Shown: positions 1-9,349, counted from the stretch's first letter. The stretch: 64,000 nucleotides of DNA from Methylorubrum aminovorans (GCF_022179725.1 NZ_BPRC01000001.1:975569-1039568); one strand, 5' to 3'. Notes: generated by a model from the letters alone, not told the origin. Numbers and translations are program-made.

Positions 1-563
1 ATGAACAATCTGTAAAAGCCGCTTGACTTTCGCGCGCGGGCGCGTAGTTTCGTCTTCCGTAGACGTTCAGGCCGGTCCTCCGCCCACTGCTACGGGCGAA
101 AGTTGACAACCGAGCGTCCAGCCATCGAGCCGCCCTCCAAGAGGGTCGCTCGTTCGGCAAGTCCTTGTCATGCGCTGCGCGGGCGCCTCAGCAAGGCTGA
201 ATTTCAGAGCTTGGTGCGGTCGCAGGAAGGCTAGGGCCTGCTCACGACCCAAGGGCTCAGCGCCGGACTTGTCCGGGTCGCTCGGGTTGAGCCAAGCGGA
301 CGACAGCGCTCCGCCCGCACCAATCCCCATCCGCCCAGGCTCCGGTCAGCGTCTCAAGCTGCCAAGCCTTTTTGCACACCGATGCCTGACGGCTTGGGCG
401 GGGCACTTTCGATGCGGGGCCAAGCCGGAGAGCGGTGTCCGGACGCTGCTCTCACGAGGGCCAGAGCAGGCTTATAGGCCGGGTACGCGGCGCCACCGCG
501 TGAGCCACTAGGGTGACTGGTGAAGACCGGCCCGCATCGAAGCCCTCTCGCAGGATCGCCGCC
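1..563. other. Stretch without a convincing gene
   Basis: Open frames here give arginine- and serine-rich translations without recognisable features, so I call no gene. A weak sigma-70-like pair, TTGACT (23-28) and TAGTTT (45-50) with a 16-bp spacer, points right and could feed the downstream operon. That is only a pattern match. The stretch lies inside the prophage, just upstream of the first small gene. Confidence 0.4.
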
Positions 564-713
564 ATGCTCCTGACCATCCTGCTCGTGTTGCTCATCCTCG
601 CCGTGTTCGGCGGCGGCAACTTCGGCTGGGGCGGCGCCTATGCCGGCCACGGCAACATCCTCGGCCTCGTGCTGCTGGTCGTCCTCGTGGTCGTGCTGGT
701 GAGGGGCGTTTGA
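564..713 (+). CDS. Small glycine/leucine-rich membrane protein (DUF3309-like)
   Basis: This 49-residue protein is almost entirely hydrophobic: a Leu/Ile/Val segment (residues 1-13), a Gly/Trp/Tyr-rich middle, and a second Leu/Val segment ending in RGV. The pattern resembles DUF3309 small membrane proteins, a resemblance from memory. I chose the ATG at 564 because the upstream part of the open frame adds a polar tail of unlikely composition. Its stop overlaps the next start (TGATG), so translation is probably coupled. Function unknown. Confidence 0.55.
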   Translation: MLLTILLVLLILAVFGGGNFGWGGAYAGHGNILGLVLLVVLVVVLVRGV

Positions 714-931
714 TGGGCCGTTTTGTCGTGGAGCGTCGCTCGCTCATCGCGTCATTCTCGCCGGGCCTTGCGGATCAGTACCGCCATCCGAACGGCACGC
801 TCATGACGGTTCGCCGAGCGGTGATCTGGCGAAAGGATGCCGATGCTGCGGCTTGGGCGAGCGAAAACGGTTACGCGCCGCTCGGCTTGAAGCTGTCGCT
901 CTGGGCCGAACAGGGCTGCTGGCCTGCATGA
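713..931 (+). CDS. Hypothetical small phage protein
   Basis: The product has 72 residues, with a basic N-terminus (MGRFVVERR) and several tryptophans. I do not recognise a family. The ATG at 713 overlaps the preceding stop, and the stop overlaps the next gene's ATG (ATGA). This tight packing is the main reason to believe it. It is the second gene of a coupled run 564-1370 ahead of the packaging genes. Confidence 0.5.
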   Translation: MGRFVVERRSLIASFSPGLADQYRHPNGTLMTVRRAVIWRKDADAAAWASENGYAPLGLKLSLWAEQGCWPA

Positions 932-1059
932 CCGAAGCCGACCGCCGCCTCACCTCCCGCATCGCTCGCGACCACGGCCTCACGGAACAAGCTCTCATTA
1001 AGGCCGCGAGAGAGCAGAAGCGGAAGCCGAAGGGCGATCGACACAGCGTTGGAGAATGA
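928..1059 (+). CDS. Hypothetical 43-residue basic protein
   Basis: The product is short, helical in appearance and lysine/arginine-rich (for example REQKRKPKGDR). The middle segment IARDHGLTEQALIKAA could be a small helix-turn-helix, but that is a guess. ATGA overlaps link it to the genes on both sides, so it is probably translated by coupling. No family is recognised. Confidence 0.45.
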   Translation: MTEADRRLTSRIARDHGLTEQALIKAAREQKRKPKGDRHSVGE

Positions 1060-1370
1060 CCATGCAGAGCATCGCACTGATTGGCCCGGCTCGGCGCTCA
1101 AGCGGCGGCATCCACTCGCTCTATGTCAAGCCGTTCGTCGCTTATGATCCGATGCAGCGCAAGCTCCGGCTCGGCCGCATCATCTGGGAGCGAGGTGAGT
1201 GGGGCATGAAGACGCCTGACGGCAAGTGCATCCCGTACAGCTTCATGCTGACGCTGGCGCTTCGCCCAGCGCTGTTCTCGTTCCGCCGCGAGTACGATCA
1301 GACCCGCGTCACCGTGCTCGGCGTGTCGGTGAACTACCATCATTCAGCCGGCGGCCGGTTCGCGCCCTGA
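1056..1370 (+). CDS. Hypothetical phage protein
   Basis: This 104-residue protein has alternating hydrophobic and charged stretches and a segment KLRLGRIIWERGEWGMKTPDG that looks like beta strands with a turn. The start at 1056 overlaps the previous stop by four bases. It is the last gene of the coupled run. No family is recognised; its place before the terminase genes fits an accessory phage gene. Confidence 0.5.
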   Translation: MTMQSIALIGPARRSSGGIHSLYVKPFVAYDPMQRKLRLGRIIWERGEWGMKTPDGKCIPYSFMLTLALRPALFSFRREYDQTRVTVLGVSVNYHHSAGGRFAP

Positions 1371-1408
1371 TTTGCCGAAGGGCGATCGCATGGCGGTGGG
1401 GGAGTGAG

Positions 1409-1735
1409 ATGATGCTGCGCCGCTGGTTCGCGAAGCTCCTGTTCCCGCAGATATTTGAAGACGCACGGGATGCTCAGGATCGCCTCTGCTACGTGCACCT
1501 CCGCCTGAGCGAGCTGGATCAATGGTGTGGGTACGGCTTCCCTGAGATCCAGGCCGCTGTCGAATGGGTGCGGAAGTCGGAGCGCGTCCACTTCATGGCG
1601 CTCGATGAATACGACGCGGCGGTTGCCGAAGCGCGAGAGACAGGCAATTGGGCGCCGCTCATGGCTGGCAACATCGACAAGTTCCGCGACGAGATCACCG
1701 ACCGGTTCGACCGTCGCCCTGAGCGAGTTGCCTGA
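1409..1735 (+). CDS. Hypothetical phage protein
   Basis: The product has 108 residues and is rich in aromatic and charged residues (MMLRRWFAKLLFPQIFEDA at the start). I chose the ATG at 1409, preceded by GGGGGAG, over a longer upstream frame whose translation is arginine/serine-rich. Probably soluble and helical. No family is recognised. Confidence 0.5.
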   Translation: MMLRRWFAKLLFPQIFEDARDAQDRLCYVHLRLSELDQWCGYGFPEIQAAVEWVRKSERVHFMALDEYDAAVAEARETGNWAPLMAGNIDKFRDEITDRFDRRPERVA

Positions 1736-1736
1736 C

Positions 1737-1997
1737 ATGCTCTCCTCTGGCCTCGTCTCCGGCCTCGCCTCCATCGCCAGCCAGTTTGACGATTGCCCTC
1801 ATGCTCGGGGCGCTGTCGCGTTCGGGAGGATGGTGAGGGAGAGTGGCGGCTTCATCTCTCGCAAGCCATTCGACCCGGTGCTTGAGGCCATCGCTTATCA
1901 AGCCGAAGTCGCCGACCGCTTCTCCTTCGGCTCGGCCATCAACCGTCACGCTCAACTCGCCGTCTCGGCGGGATACCGTTCTGCCGATAGGCGCTGA
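1737..1997 (+). CDS. Hypothetical phage protein
   Basis: The product has 86 residues with mixed composition and no transmembrane segment. It starts one base after the previous gene's stop. The sequence (DPVLEAIAYQAEVADRFSFG in the middle) looks like a real helical protein. I recognise no family. Confidence 0.4.
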   Translation: MLSSGLVSGLASIASQFDDCPHARGAVAFGRMVRESGGFISRKPFDPVLEAIAYQAEVADRFSFGSAINRHAQLAVSAGYRSADRR

Positions 1998-2060
1998 GAC
2001 ACAGACTTCCGCACAGGGCGGATAGGCGGCTGCGGCCGTCGCTTTCACCTGGAGACGATA

Positions 2061-2390
2061 ATGGACAACCCTGAGCCGGCCTACACGCTCGTTGAGTATC
2101 GAGTTCGCCCCGTCACGCGCTTCATCGTCACTCGGTACGAGGAAGATAAGCATGGAAGCAGTAGTGAGCCCAAGGGCGAGTTCGACAACGAGGGCAACGC
2201 CTACGGCGTCGCGTATGCGCTTTGCAGTTACGAGCACGGAAAGCTCGGATGGCCGCTAGACGATACCCGGATCAAGTATCCGGTTCAGCTCTCGGCGTCG
2301 GCGCCGACTCTGGCCGAGAAGAATGAGGCCACCGAACGCGCTCTGGGGCTGCGGCGGGGCCTTCAAGGACCGAAGAAGCGGTTCACCTAG
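2061..2390 (+). CDS. Hypothetical phage protein
   Basis: This 109-residue acidic/aromatic protein begins with a strand-rich part (YTLVEYRVRPVTRFIVTRYE) and ends with a basic tail (GLQGPKKRF). A GGAGACG ribosome-binding site lies 8 bases before the ATG. No family is recognised. It is one of several small genes directly upstream of the terminase genes. Confidence 0.6.
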   Translation: MDNPEPAYTLVEYRVRPVTRFIVTRYEEDKHGSSSEPKGEFDNEGNAYGVAYALCSYEHGKLGWPLDDTRIKYPVQLSASAPTLAEKNEATERALGLRRGLQGPKKRFT

Positions 2391-2399
2391 GAGATCCCC

Positions 2400-2627
2400 A
2401 TGGACCCCGTGATGCTGCGCAACCAAGCGCTCAACATGGCGATGATGCGCGCCAAGAAGTCCGACAGCCTGGACGACATCAAGAAGGCTGCGGAAGGTCT
2501 CATCGAGTGGATGGAGGCCGATGGCACCGGCTCGGATGCCTCGAAGCCTGCCGAACCCACCAACCAGCCCTCCACCACCCACGAGAGCCAAGCCGCTGTC
2601 GAGGGGCAGGAGCCGAAGGGCGAGTGA
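2400..2627 (+). CDS. Hypothetical phage protein with disordered tail
   Basis: The product has 75 residues. Residues 1-40 look helical (MMRAKKSDSLDDIKKAAEGL); the rest is Ser/Thr/Pro/Glu-rich and probably disordered. GGAG stands five bases before the ATG. It lies next to the small terminase gene and could be a packaging accessory, but nothing in the sequence proves this. Confidence 0.6.
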   Translation: MDPVMLRNQALNMAMMRAKKSDSLDDIKKAAEGLIEWMEADGTGSDASKPAEPTNQPSTTHESQAAVEGQEPKGE

Positions 2628-2633
2628 GGCAAG

Positions 2634-3206
2634 GTGCCAGTTCTCTCCAACCCGAGGCATGAGCGGTTTGCTCAAGAGCTAGCGAAGGGTAAGAGCGCGT
2701 CCGCTGCCTATGCCGCCGCAGGGTACGAAGGCGATCGCCACAACGCCTCTCGGCTGGCAACAAATGACAACATTGCCGATCGTGTCGAGGAGCTGCTTGA
2801 GGCCGGCGCCAAGCGCGCGGAAGTGACGATTGAGATGGTCGTGCGCGAGTACAAGCGCATCGCCTTCTCCGACATCCGCCGGGCTGTGAACTGGCACGCT
2901 CTGACGACCGAGACCAACGAGGAAGACGAAGACGGCATCCCGAAGACGCAGACCGTCAACGAGGTTGCCTTGGTCGGTAGCGACGAGATCGACCGCGACA
3001 CCGCCCGCGCCATCGCCGAGATCAGCCAGACCAAGGAAGGCGCGCTGAAGGTCAAGTTCCACGACAAGAAGGGCGCGCTTGATAGCATCGCGCGTCATCT
3101 CGGCATGTTCGTGGACCGCTCCGAGATCACGCAGACTGTTCGTGAAATCACCGATGAGCCTGTCAGCGCAGACCAGTGGGCCGAGCGGCACGTCACGGAG
3201 CACTAG
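2634..3206 (+). CDS. Terminase small subunit
   Basis: This 190-residue protein probably recognises the packaging site and loads DNA into the large terminase. Its N-terminus (HERFAQELAKGKSASAAYAA followed by AGY) is the helix-turn-helix signature of small terminases: a Phe-rich helix, then a helix with paired alanines ending in Gly-Tyr. The next part, with RVEEL and DIRRAV, fits the oligomerisation region. The start is a GTG with GAGG upstream. The large terminase gene begins inside its 3' end, the standard order. Confidence 0.85.
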   Translation: MPVLSNPRHERFAQELAKGKSASAAYAAAGYEGDRHNASRLATNDNIADRVEELLEAGAKRAEVTIEMVVREYKRIAFSDIRRAVNWHALTTETNEEDEDGIPKTQTVNEVALVGSDEIDRDTARAIAEISQTKEGALKVKFHDKKGALDSIARHLGMFVDRSEITQTVREITDEPVSADQWAERHVTEH

Positions 3207-4677
3207 CCCCGTCGAGTACGTCTGGAGGCCACAGGCTGGCCCTCAGAAGGCGTTGGTGGATTGCCCCTTGCCGGAGATCTTCTTCGGTGGCGCCCGCGGC
3301 GGTGGAAAGACGGACGGTGTTCTCGGCAAGTGGGCTCTGAAGGAGCGGCGCTACGGCGCGCACTTCAACGCCCGCATGTTCCGCAAGGCGACGACCACCT
3401 CCGAGGACGCAATCGAGCGCGCCAAGGAGATCTTCGTCCCGCTCGGCGCCAAGTTCAACGAGTCCAAGCTGACGTTCCGCATGCCGCATGGTGGCCGCGT
3501 GGCGTTCGGCTATCTCGACGGCGAGAAGGACGCCGAGGCCCAACAGGGCAAGAACCTCACCGACGTGTGGATTGAGGAAGCGGGCCAGTACGCGCAGCCG
3601 ACAGCGATCGACAAGCTGTTCGGCGCGCTCCGATCCTCGCACGGCGTGCCGGTGCAGATGATCCTCACCGCCAACCCTGGCGGCGCTGGCCAAGGCTGGA
3701 TCAGAGAGCGCTACAAGCTAGTCCCGTTCCCGATGGGGCCGAAGCTCGTTGAGCGCGTCTTGCCTGACGGCTCGGTGCACAAGATGGCCGTGATCCCGTC
3801 CCGGCTGTCGGACAATCGCATCCTGATCGACAGCGACCCGCTCTACGCCTCGCGCTTGCAGCTCACGGGCGGCGCCAAACTCGTCAAGGCGTGGCTCGGC
3901 GGCGATTGGTCGAGTGTCGAGGGCGCGTTCTTCGATGAATGGGATGAGGCGAAGCATGTCGTTGCGCCGTTTGCGATCCCGTCTGACTGGCTCCGTTTCC
4001 GCTCTATGGACTGGGGTAGCGCCAAGCCTTTCAGCGTCGGATGGTGGGTCATCGCCGGCGATGACACGAGAATACCTCGACTGGATGGTGTGGAAGGAAC
4101 TCGCACGATCCCCCGAGGCGCAATGGTGCGCTATCGCGAGTGGTATGGCTGTAAGCCCGGTCAGGCCAACGCCGGGCTCAAGCTCACGGCAGAGCAGGTT
4201 GCCGATGGCATCGCGAGCCGGGAAGCAAACGAGCGTATCGCTTATGGCGTCCTCGACCCTGCGGCCTTCGCCGAGGATGGCGGGCCTTCGATCGCTCAAC
4301 GGATGCAGCGGTGGAGTGATCCTGGCCGCGGTCTGAAGGGGCCAGCGTTCCGAGAGGCCGACAACAAGCGCGTGCCGCGAGCCGGTGCAATGGGCGGTTG
4401 GGACGCGATGCGCCAACGCCTCATCGGCGAGGCCGAGCGCCCTATGCTCTACGTGTTCTCGACCTGCCGCGACTTCATCCGCACCGTGCCGATGATCCAG
4501 CACGATACGAGCCGGCCGGAAGACCTCGACACGGACGCCGAGGATCACGTCGCGGACGAGGCTCGATACGGCTGCATGAGCCGCCCTTGGGTCGCAAAGG
4601 CTCCGGCCGCTGCGAAAGCAAAGTCCACCGGCTACGCGCCAATGGGCGGCGGCTCTGGCCGCTCTTGGAGAACGTGA
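3154..4677 (+). CDS. Terminase large subunit (packaging ATPase/nuclease)
   Basis: This motor protein pumps DNA into the procapsid and cuts it. The ATPase domain shows Walker A GGARGGGKT (residues 45-53) and a Walker B-type VWIEEAG (about 138-144). The RNase H-like nuclease domain begins around MDWGSAKPF, where Asp286 is the likely first metal ligand, and ends near the EDHVADEARYG segment. The length, 507 residues, is usual. I took the ATG at 3154, which overlaps the small terminase gene; the next clear family-like residues begin at VEYVWRPQ. The stop shares one base with the next start. Confidence 0.95.
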   Translation: MSLSAQTSGPSGTSRSTSPVEYVWRPQAGPQKALVDCPLPEIFFGGARGGGKTDGVLGKWALKERRYGAHFNARMFRKATTTSEDAIERAKEIFVPLGAKFNESKLTFRMPHGGRVAFGYLDGEKDAEAQQGKNLTDVWIEEAGQYAQPTAIDKLFGALRSSHGVPVQMILTANPGGAGQGWIRERYKLVPFPMGPKLVERVLPDGSVHKMAVIPSRLSDNRILIDSDPLYASRLQLTGGAKLVKAWLGGDWSSVEGAFFDEWDEAKHVVAPFAIPSDWLRFRSMDWGSAKPFSVGWWVIAGDDTRIPRLDGVEGTRTIPRGAMVRYREWYGCKPGQANAGLKLTAEQVADGIASREANERIAYGVLDPAAFAEDGGPSIAQRMQRWSDPGRGLKGPAFREADNKRVPRAGAMGGWDAMRQRLIGEAERPMLYVFSTCRDFIRTVPMIQHDTSRPEDLDTDAEDHVADEARYGCMSRPWVAKAPAAAKAKSTGYAPMGGGSGRSWRT

Positions 4678-5069
4678 TGCTCTACCGCCTCGCCGTCGCC
4701 GCAGCCCTCGGGCTCGCAGCGCTGACCGCTTCGGCGGATGCACAGACCGCGCAGGTTGTGCCGGACTGCGCGGGCGTTGCGGGCGTCGTTGGCCCTGGCG
4801 GCACGCCCCGCCGAGTCGAGCGCTACACCGCCACGAGCAACGCAAGCGGCATCGCCACGTACTCATGGACTGCCTGCGCGACTGCGCCCGACGTGGACAT
4901 CATTCACGGCTGGAATGGCGACCAGATGACTGGAGGCGGTGTGACAGCTCAGACCAACTCCGGCGCAACCGTGCTCGTGAAGCGCTCCCGCGGCACGCTG
5001 CTGCTGACGACCGGCCCCTTTGAGACGGCCCCCAACACCGCGCTCACCATTCGAGTGATCTGCAACTGA
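4677..5069 (+). CDS. Small exported or virion-associated protein
   Basis: The product has 130 residues. The first 22 (MLYRLAVAAALGLAALTASA) form a signal peptide with a likely cleavage after ADA. The mature part is threonine/alanine-rich with several cysteines and looks like a beta-sandwich. It is coupled to the terminase gene by a one-base overlap and ends two bases before the portal gene. An exported protein between terminase and portal is unusual; a role in altering the host envelope (superinfection exclusion, for instance) is speculation. Confidence 0.65.
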   Translation: MLYRLAVAAALGLAALTASADAQTAQVVPDCAGVAGVVGPGGTPRRVERYTATSNASGIATYSWTACATAPDVDIIHGWNGDQMTGGGVTAQTNSGATVLVKRSRGTLLLTTGPFETAPNTALTIRVICN

Positions 5070-5070
5070 T

Positions 5071-7023
5071 ATGGCCGTTTCGCCCGCCCCTTCCTCTGCG
5101 CCCCTGACGCCTCCCGGCGGCTATGGCGCCGTGCTGCCGCCGACCGGCGTTGCCGTGGTGGAGCCGGAGGTTGTCCGCGGGGAAGACAAGGGCGAAAGCC
5201 TCCACACGCTCAAGAAGTGGTTCGACGCCTATCAGGAGACGAAGCGCGACGAGATGCTGGAGCAGCAGCAGGCTCGCCGCTACTATCACGGCGCCCAGTG
5301 GACCGACGAAGAACGCCGCGTTCTCAACGACCGCAACCAGCCGCCGGTCACGAACAACCGCATCTCGCTCAAGATCGACGGCATCGTCGGTGTTGTGGAG
5401 CGTCTGCGCCAAGACCCGAAGGCGCAGGCCCGGCATCAGGCACACGCAGCCGGCGCCGAGATCGGCACGGCCGCCGTGCGCGAAGTGTTGGACGCCAACG
5501 CATGGGACAGCCTGTCGTCGCAGATCGCGCAGGATCTGGCCATTGACGGCCTCGGCGGGCTAGAGCGCGACATCGAGACGGATATCGACGGCCAGCCGAA
5601 CATCGTGCTGCGCCGCGTCGCGCCGGAGACGTTCTTCTACGATCCGCGCAGCGTGAAGGCTGACTTCTCGGACGCCCGCTATCAGGGCGTCTACAAGTGG
5701 ATGGACCTCGACGCCGCGATCGAGATGCTTCCCGAGAAGGAAGCGGATCTGAAGGCAGCCGTCGATAAGTCGCCCGCCGGTTCGTTCGGTCTACAGGACT
5801 GGGAAAAGCTCTGGTACGACACGCGGCTCAAGCGCGTGAAGGTCGTGGAAGTCTGGTACAAGTTCCGCGGCGGCTGGCGCTTCGCCCTGCACACGGGCGA
5901 CATCGTGCTCGCCGAGGGTGAGAGCCCGTTCCGTGATCGCCGCGGTAAGGCCCGCTGCCGATACAACATGGCCTCGGCTGGTGTGGATCAGGACGGCGAC
6001 CGCTACGGCTTCGTCCGCAACATGAAGTCGCCTCAGGACGAGATCAACCACCGCCGCTCCAAGCTGCTGCACATCCTCAACACCAATCAGGTGATCTACG
6101 AGGAAGGCGCCGTTGACGACATCGAGGAGAGCCGGCGTCAGCTCGCTCGCCCCGATGGTGCGATCAAGGTCAATCCCGGCCAGCCGCGTTTCGAGATCCG
6201 CGACCTTCAGATCCAGCTTCAGGGACAGGCCCAGCTTCTCCAAGAGGCGAAGGCCGAGATCGACAACTTCGGTCCCACGCCCGCCCTTCTCGGCTCGGGA
6301 CCGGGCTCGCAGTCGGGCCGTGCCCAGGCCATGCAGCAGCAGGCCGGCATCGCGCAACTCGGCCCCTACTTCGGTCGCTACAAGGCTTGGAAGATCGACC
6401 TGTATCGCGACCTGTGGTTCGACATTCAGCAGTTCTGGACGGACGAGCGCTTCATCCGCGTGTCGGGTCCGAACGAGCTAGAATTCCTGCCGATCAACCA
6501 GATGGTGATGACGCCGGAAGGCCCGCGCATCGCCAACGCCATCGGCGAACTCGACCTCGACATGGTGATGGACGAAGGCCCAGACACGGTGACGCTGAAC
6601 GAAGACACCATGCAGGTGCTCGACAGCATGATCCAGAAGGGGCTCATCGCTGGCCCTGGAGCCCTGCCGCTGGTGGCGGAGGTGGCGAACCTCACGCCGT
6701 CCGTTCGCCAGAAGCTTGCGGCGATGAACCAGCCCCCGCAGCCCGATCCGCAGGCACTCGCCATGCAGCAGGCCGCGCAGCAGCTTCAGTTCGCCGACGC
6801 TCAGGCCAAGGTGCGCAAGACCAACGCCGAAGCCGACCGCGCTCAGGCTGATGCCATGTCGAAGATGGCGACGCTGAACGAGGCGGACGCTGTAGGCGAG
6901 GCCAAGGCCATCACGGAGATGGCGCACATGCAGGCCCGCACGCGTCAGATCAACCAGCAGACCGCACAGGCGACGATGGCGCCGCTCGGGATGCCGGCGA
7001 TGACGGCTCAGGCCAGCTTCTAA
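5071..7023 (+). CDS. Portal protein (P22 gp1-like)
   Basis: This 650-residue protein should form the dodecameric ring through which DNA enters and leaves the capsid. P22-type features are the N-terminal part with RRYYHGAQWTDEER and PPVTNNRISLKIDGIVG, the DINHRRSKLLH-type stem region (EINHRRSKLLHILN), and the long Gln/Ala-rich helical C-terminus, which fits the P22 portal barrel. It lies between terminase and scaffold genes as in P22. Proline-rich residues 1-25 are probably flexible. Confidence 0.92.
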   Translation: MAVSPAPSSAPLTPPGGYGAVLPPTGVAVVEPEVVRGEDKGESLHTLKKWFDAYQETKRDEMLEQQQARRYYHGAQWTDEERRVLNDRNQPPVTNNRISLKIDGIVGVVERLRQDPKAQARHQAHAAGAEIGTAAVREVLDANAWDSLSSQIAQDLAIDGLGGLERDIETDIDGQPNIVLRRVAPETFFYDPRSVKADFSDARYQGVYKWMDLDAAIEMLPEKEADLKAAVDKSPAGSFGLQDWEKLWYDTRLKRVKVVEVWYKFRGGWRFALHTGDIVLAEGESPFRDRRGKARCRYNMASAGVDQDGDRYGFVRNMKSPQDEINHRRSKLLHILNTNQVIYEEGAVDDIEESRRQLARPDGAIKVNPGQPRFEIRDLQIQLQGQAQLLQEAKAEIDNFGPTPALLGSGPGSQSGRAQAMQQQAGIAQLGPYFGRYKAWKIDLYRDLWFDIQQFWTDERFIRVSGPNELEFLPINQMVMTPEGPRIANAIGELDLDMVMDEGPDTVTLNEDTMQVLDSMIQKGLIAGPGALPLVAEVANLTPSVRQKLAAMNQPPQPDPQALAMQQAAQQLQFADAQAKVRKTNAEADRAQADAMSKMATLNEADAVGEAKAITEMAHMQARTRQINQQTAQATMAPLGMPAMTAQASF

Positions 7024-7142
7024 GTTCCCGCTCCCGCGCGCGGGTTATCGCGTGGGTCCACGGTTCTCCGGCCGACCAATCGGAGTGAAGGCGACGCCCG
7101 GCCTCAACAGGGCGCATCCTCCAGCCAAGGCATAGGCTATCC

Positions 7143-8156
7143 ATGAGCGCCGAAGACCTCTCGGACGACGCAATCTATGCGTCGGCCAGCGAACCCGCAC
7201 GCGACGAACAGGGCCGCTTTGCTGCCCCCGAGCCGCGAGAGCAGGAGCAGACGACACAGGAGACCGTTCCCGCCGAACAGGAAACCCCGACGCCGAACCT
7301 CGGCCAGTTGCCGAGCCAAAGCGAGCAGGGCCAGCCCGAAGGTGGGGAGGCGCAGCCCGCGCAGCATCAGGAGCCGCAGCAGTCCCCGCGCGAGCGTGGT
7401 CTTTTCGCGGATCTGAAGGGCGAGCGGGAGAAGCGGCAGAAGTACGAGGCGGACCTTGCCGCCCGTGATCGGGAGATGGCGGAGTTGCGGGGCCAGATGG
7501 CCGCGTACCAGCGCTTTCTCCAGCAGCCGCAGGCGCCGCAACAGGCCCAGACGCCGGCCCAGCCGCAGCAGGCCCCCGACCCTTTCGATGACCCGACGGG
7601 TTTCGCCGCGTTCCAGGCTCAGCAGGTCTTCGAGAAGCAGTTCCAGCCGGTTGCCGAACGCATGCGGCAGCAGGAGGAGCATCTTCAGCGCGTCGTCGCC
7701 AACCTCAACCGCGGTCACGCCGAGGTGCAGCACGGTGCCGACGTCGTAAAGTCGGCCGAAGAGGCGTTCAACACAGCCGCTGCGCGCGGCCAGATCGACC
7801 CGCTGGAACACCAGCGGATCAACAACAGCCCTAACCCGTGGGCCGCGGCCGTCGAATGGCACCGCCGCCAGCAGGCTTTCACCACCACCGGGGGCGACCC
7901 CGAAGGTTGGTTCAAGACCGAATTCGAACGCCGGCTCCAGTCCGATCCCGCGTTCCAGCAGCAGGCATTTGCCCTGCTCCAAGGGCAGGCTCAGGCCGCG
8001 GGCGCACAAGCCCCCGCCGCTGGTCGCCAAGCCCCTCTCATCGTCCCGCCTTCGCTGAACAACGCTGCCGGCGCCTCTGCGCGCGGTCAGCAGTCGATCG
8101 GTGAGGAGGACATCTTTGCGGCTGCGCCCCCGAAGATGGGCGGTCGCCGCGGCTGA
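7143..8156 (+). CDS. Scaffolding protein
   Basis: The product has 337 residues and is extremely rich in Gln, Glu, Ala and Pro with long predicted coiled coil, the usual composition of capsid scaffolds. Residues 1-110 look disordered; 110-135 (REKRQKYEADLAARDREMAE) are coiled coil. Its position between portal and major capsid genes fits the role: it guides coat assembly and then leaves the procapsid. The short basic C-terminus (PPKMGGRRG) could contact the coat, as in P22 scaffold, though that is inferred. Confidence 0.82.
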   Translation: MSAEDLSDDAIYASASEPARDEQGRFAAPEPREQEQTTQETVPAEQETPTPNLGQLPSQSEQGQPEGGEAQPAQHQEPQQSPRERGLFADLKGEREKRQKYEADLAARDREMAELRGQMAAYQRFLQQPQAPQQAQTPAQPQQAPDPFDDPTGFAAFQAQQVFEKQFQPVAERMRQQEEHLQRVVANLNRGHAEVQHGADVVKSAEEAFNTAAARGQIDPLEHQRINNSPNPWAAAVEWHRRQQAFTTTGGDPEGWFKTEFERRLQSDPAFQQQAFALLQGQAQAAGAQAPAAGRQAPLIVPPSLNNAAGASARGQQSIGEEDIFAAAPPKMGGRRG

Positions 8157-8197
8157 TGATGCCGCTTCGCCACTGAGCGAGCGGTCGGAGACCATCC

Positions 8198-9349
8198 ATG
8201 GCCGTCACCAACACCCCCTCCACTCTGGAAATCCAGAAGTGGCGCCGCGACTTCTTCACGGAGTGGCAGCGCGAGAACCTGTTCGCCCCCTACATCGGCA
8301 ACGGCACCGACGCCGTGATCCAGCGCATCTACGAGCTACGCGACGAGGGCGAGCAGATCACCATCCCGATCGTGGGCCGTCTCACCGGCTCGGGTCAGGT
8401 CGGCGCCAACACGCTGACCGGCAACGAAGAGCAGATGGACCAGTACGGCCACAAGATCGTGATCGACTGGGCTCGTCATGCCGTACTGCTGAACAAGAAG
8501 GAGATGCGCAAGTCGGCCATCGACCAGATGGGTGCCGTGCGTCCGCTCCTGAACGACTGGGCCGCCGCCAAGCTCCGCGACGACTTCGTGCGGGCGTTCG
8601 GCACCATCCAGCCGTTCGGCACCGCGTCGAGCCTGAGCGGCAATGTGCAGGGCATTCCGATGATCTCGGCGACCCCGGCGCAGCTCAATGCGTGGCTGAC
8701 CGGAAATGCTGATCGCGTGCAGTTCGGCAATGGGCAGGCAACGCTCGTCGCCGGCAATTTCGCGGCCTCGCTCTTGAACGTGGACTCGACCAACGACCTC
8801 GCCACGGTTGCCGCGTTCAGCCGCATCAAGCGGATCGCCAAGAACGCCGATCCGAAGATCCGCCCCCTGCGGGTAGAGGACGGCCGCGAGTACTTCGTCA
8901 CCTTCCTAGCCTCCGGCCCGTTCGCCGATCTGGCGCGCGACCCGGCCATGCTCTCGGCCAACACCAACGCCCGCGCCCGTGAGGGCTCCGGCATGGACAA
9001 GAATCCGCTGTTCCAGGACGGCGACCTCATGCTCCAGGGCATGATCTACCGCGAGGTGCCGGAACTGAGCCAACTCGTGCTCAAGGGCGCGGGCGCTGGC
9101 GGCGTGGACGTGTACCCCTCGTTCACCTGCGGCCAGCAGGCGATGGGCTACGCGATCGGCCAGCTCCCGGCTCCGACGACCCGGAACGATGACGACTACG
9201 GCTTCATCAAGGGCCGTGGTGTCGAGACCTGCTACGGCATCTCGAAGATCGTCAAGGGCCGCAACGCTGCGACCGCCAGCGTCGCTGCGGGCACCAACGC
9301 CGACTGGGGCGTGGTCACGTCGTTCTTCGCGACCGCCTCCGCCAACTGA
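8198..9349 (+). CDS. Major capsid protein (N4-gp56/DUF4043-like)
   Basis: The product has 383 residues. The segment FFTEWQRENLFAPYIGNGTD, the following ITIPIVGRLTGSGQ and the GNEEQMDQYGHKIVIDW block match my memory of N4-gp56/DUF4043 capsid proteins, which have the HK97 fold. It follows the scaffold gene directly. It should be the most abundant virion protein. There is no N-terminal prohead-protease extension, consistent with a separate scaffold. Confidence 0.88.
   Translation: MAVTNTPSTLEIQKWRRDFFTEWQRENLFAPYIGNGTDAVIQRIYELRDEGEQITIPIVGRLTGSGQVGANTLTGNEEQMDQYGHKIVIDWARHAVLLNKKEMRKSAIDQMGAVRPLLNDWAAAKLRDDFVRAFGTIQPFGTASSLSGNVQGIPMISATPAQLNAWLTGNADRVQFGNGQATLVAGNFAASLLNVDSTNDLATVAAFSRIKRIAKNADPKIRPLRVEDGREYFVTFLASGPFADLARDPAMLSANTNARAREGSGMDKNPLFQDGDLMLQGMIYREVPELSQLVLKGAGAGGVDVYPSFTCGQQAMGYAIGQLPAPTTRNDDDYGFIKGRGVETCYGISKIVKGRNAATASVAAGTNADWGVVTSFFATASAN

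Noticed and set aside
105..133. TTGACA at the left end as promoter
   Set aside because: At 16-18 bases downstream only GC-rich text is found, with no -10 box.
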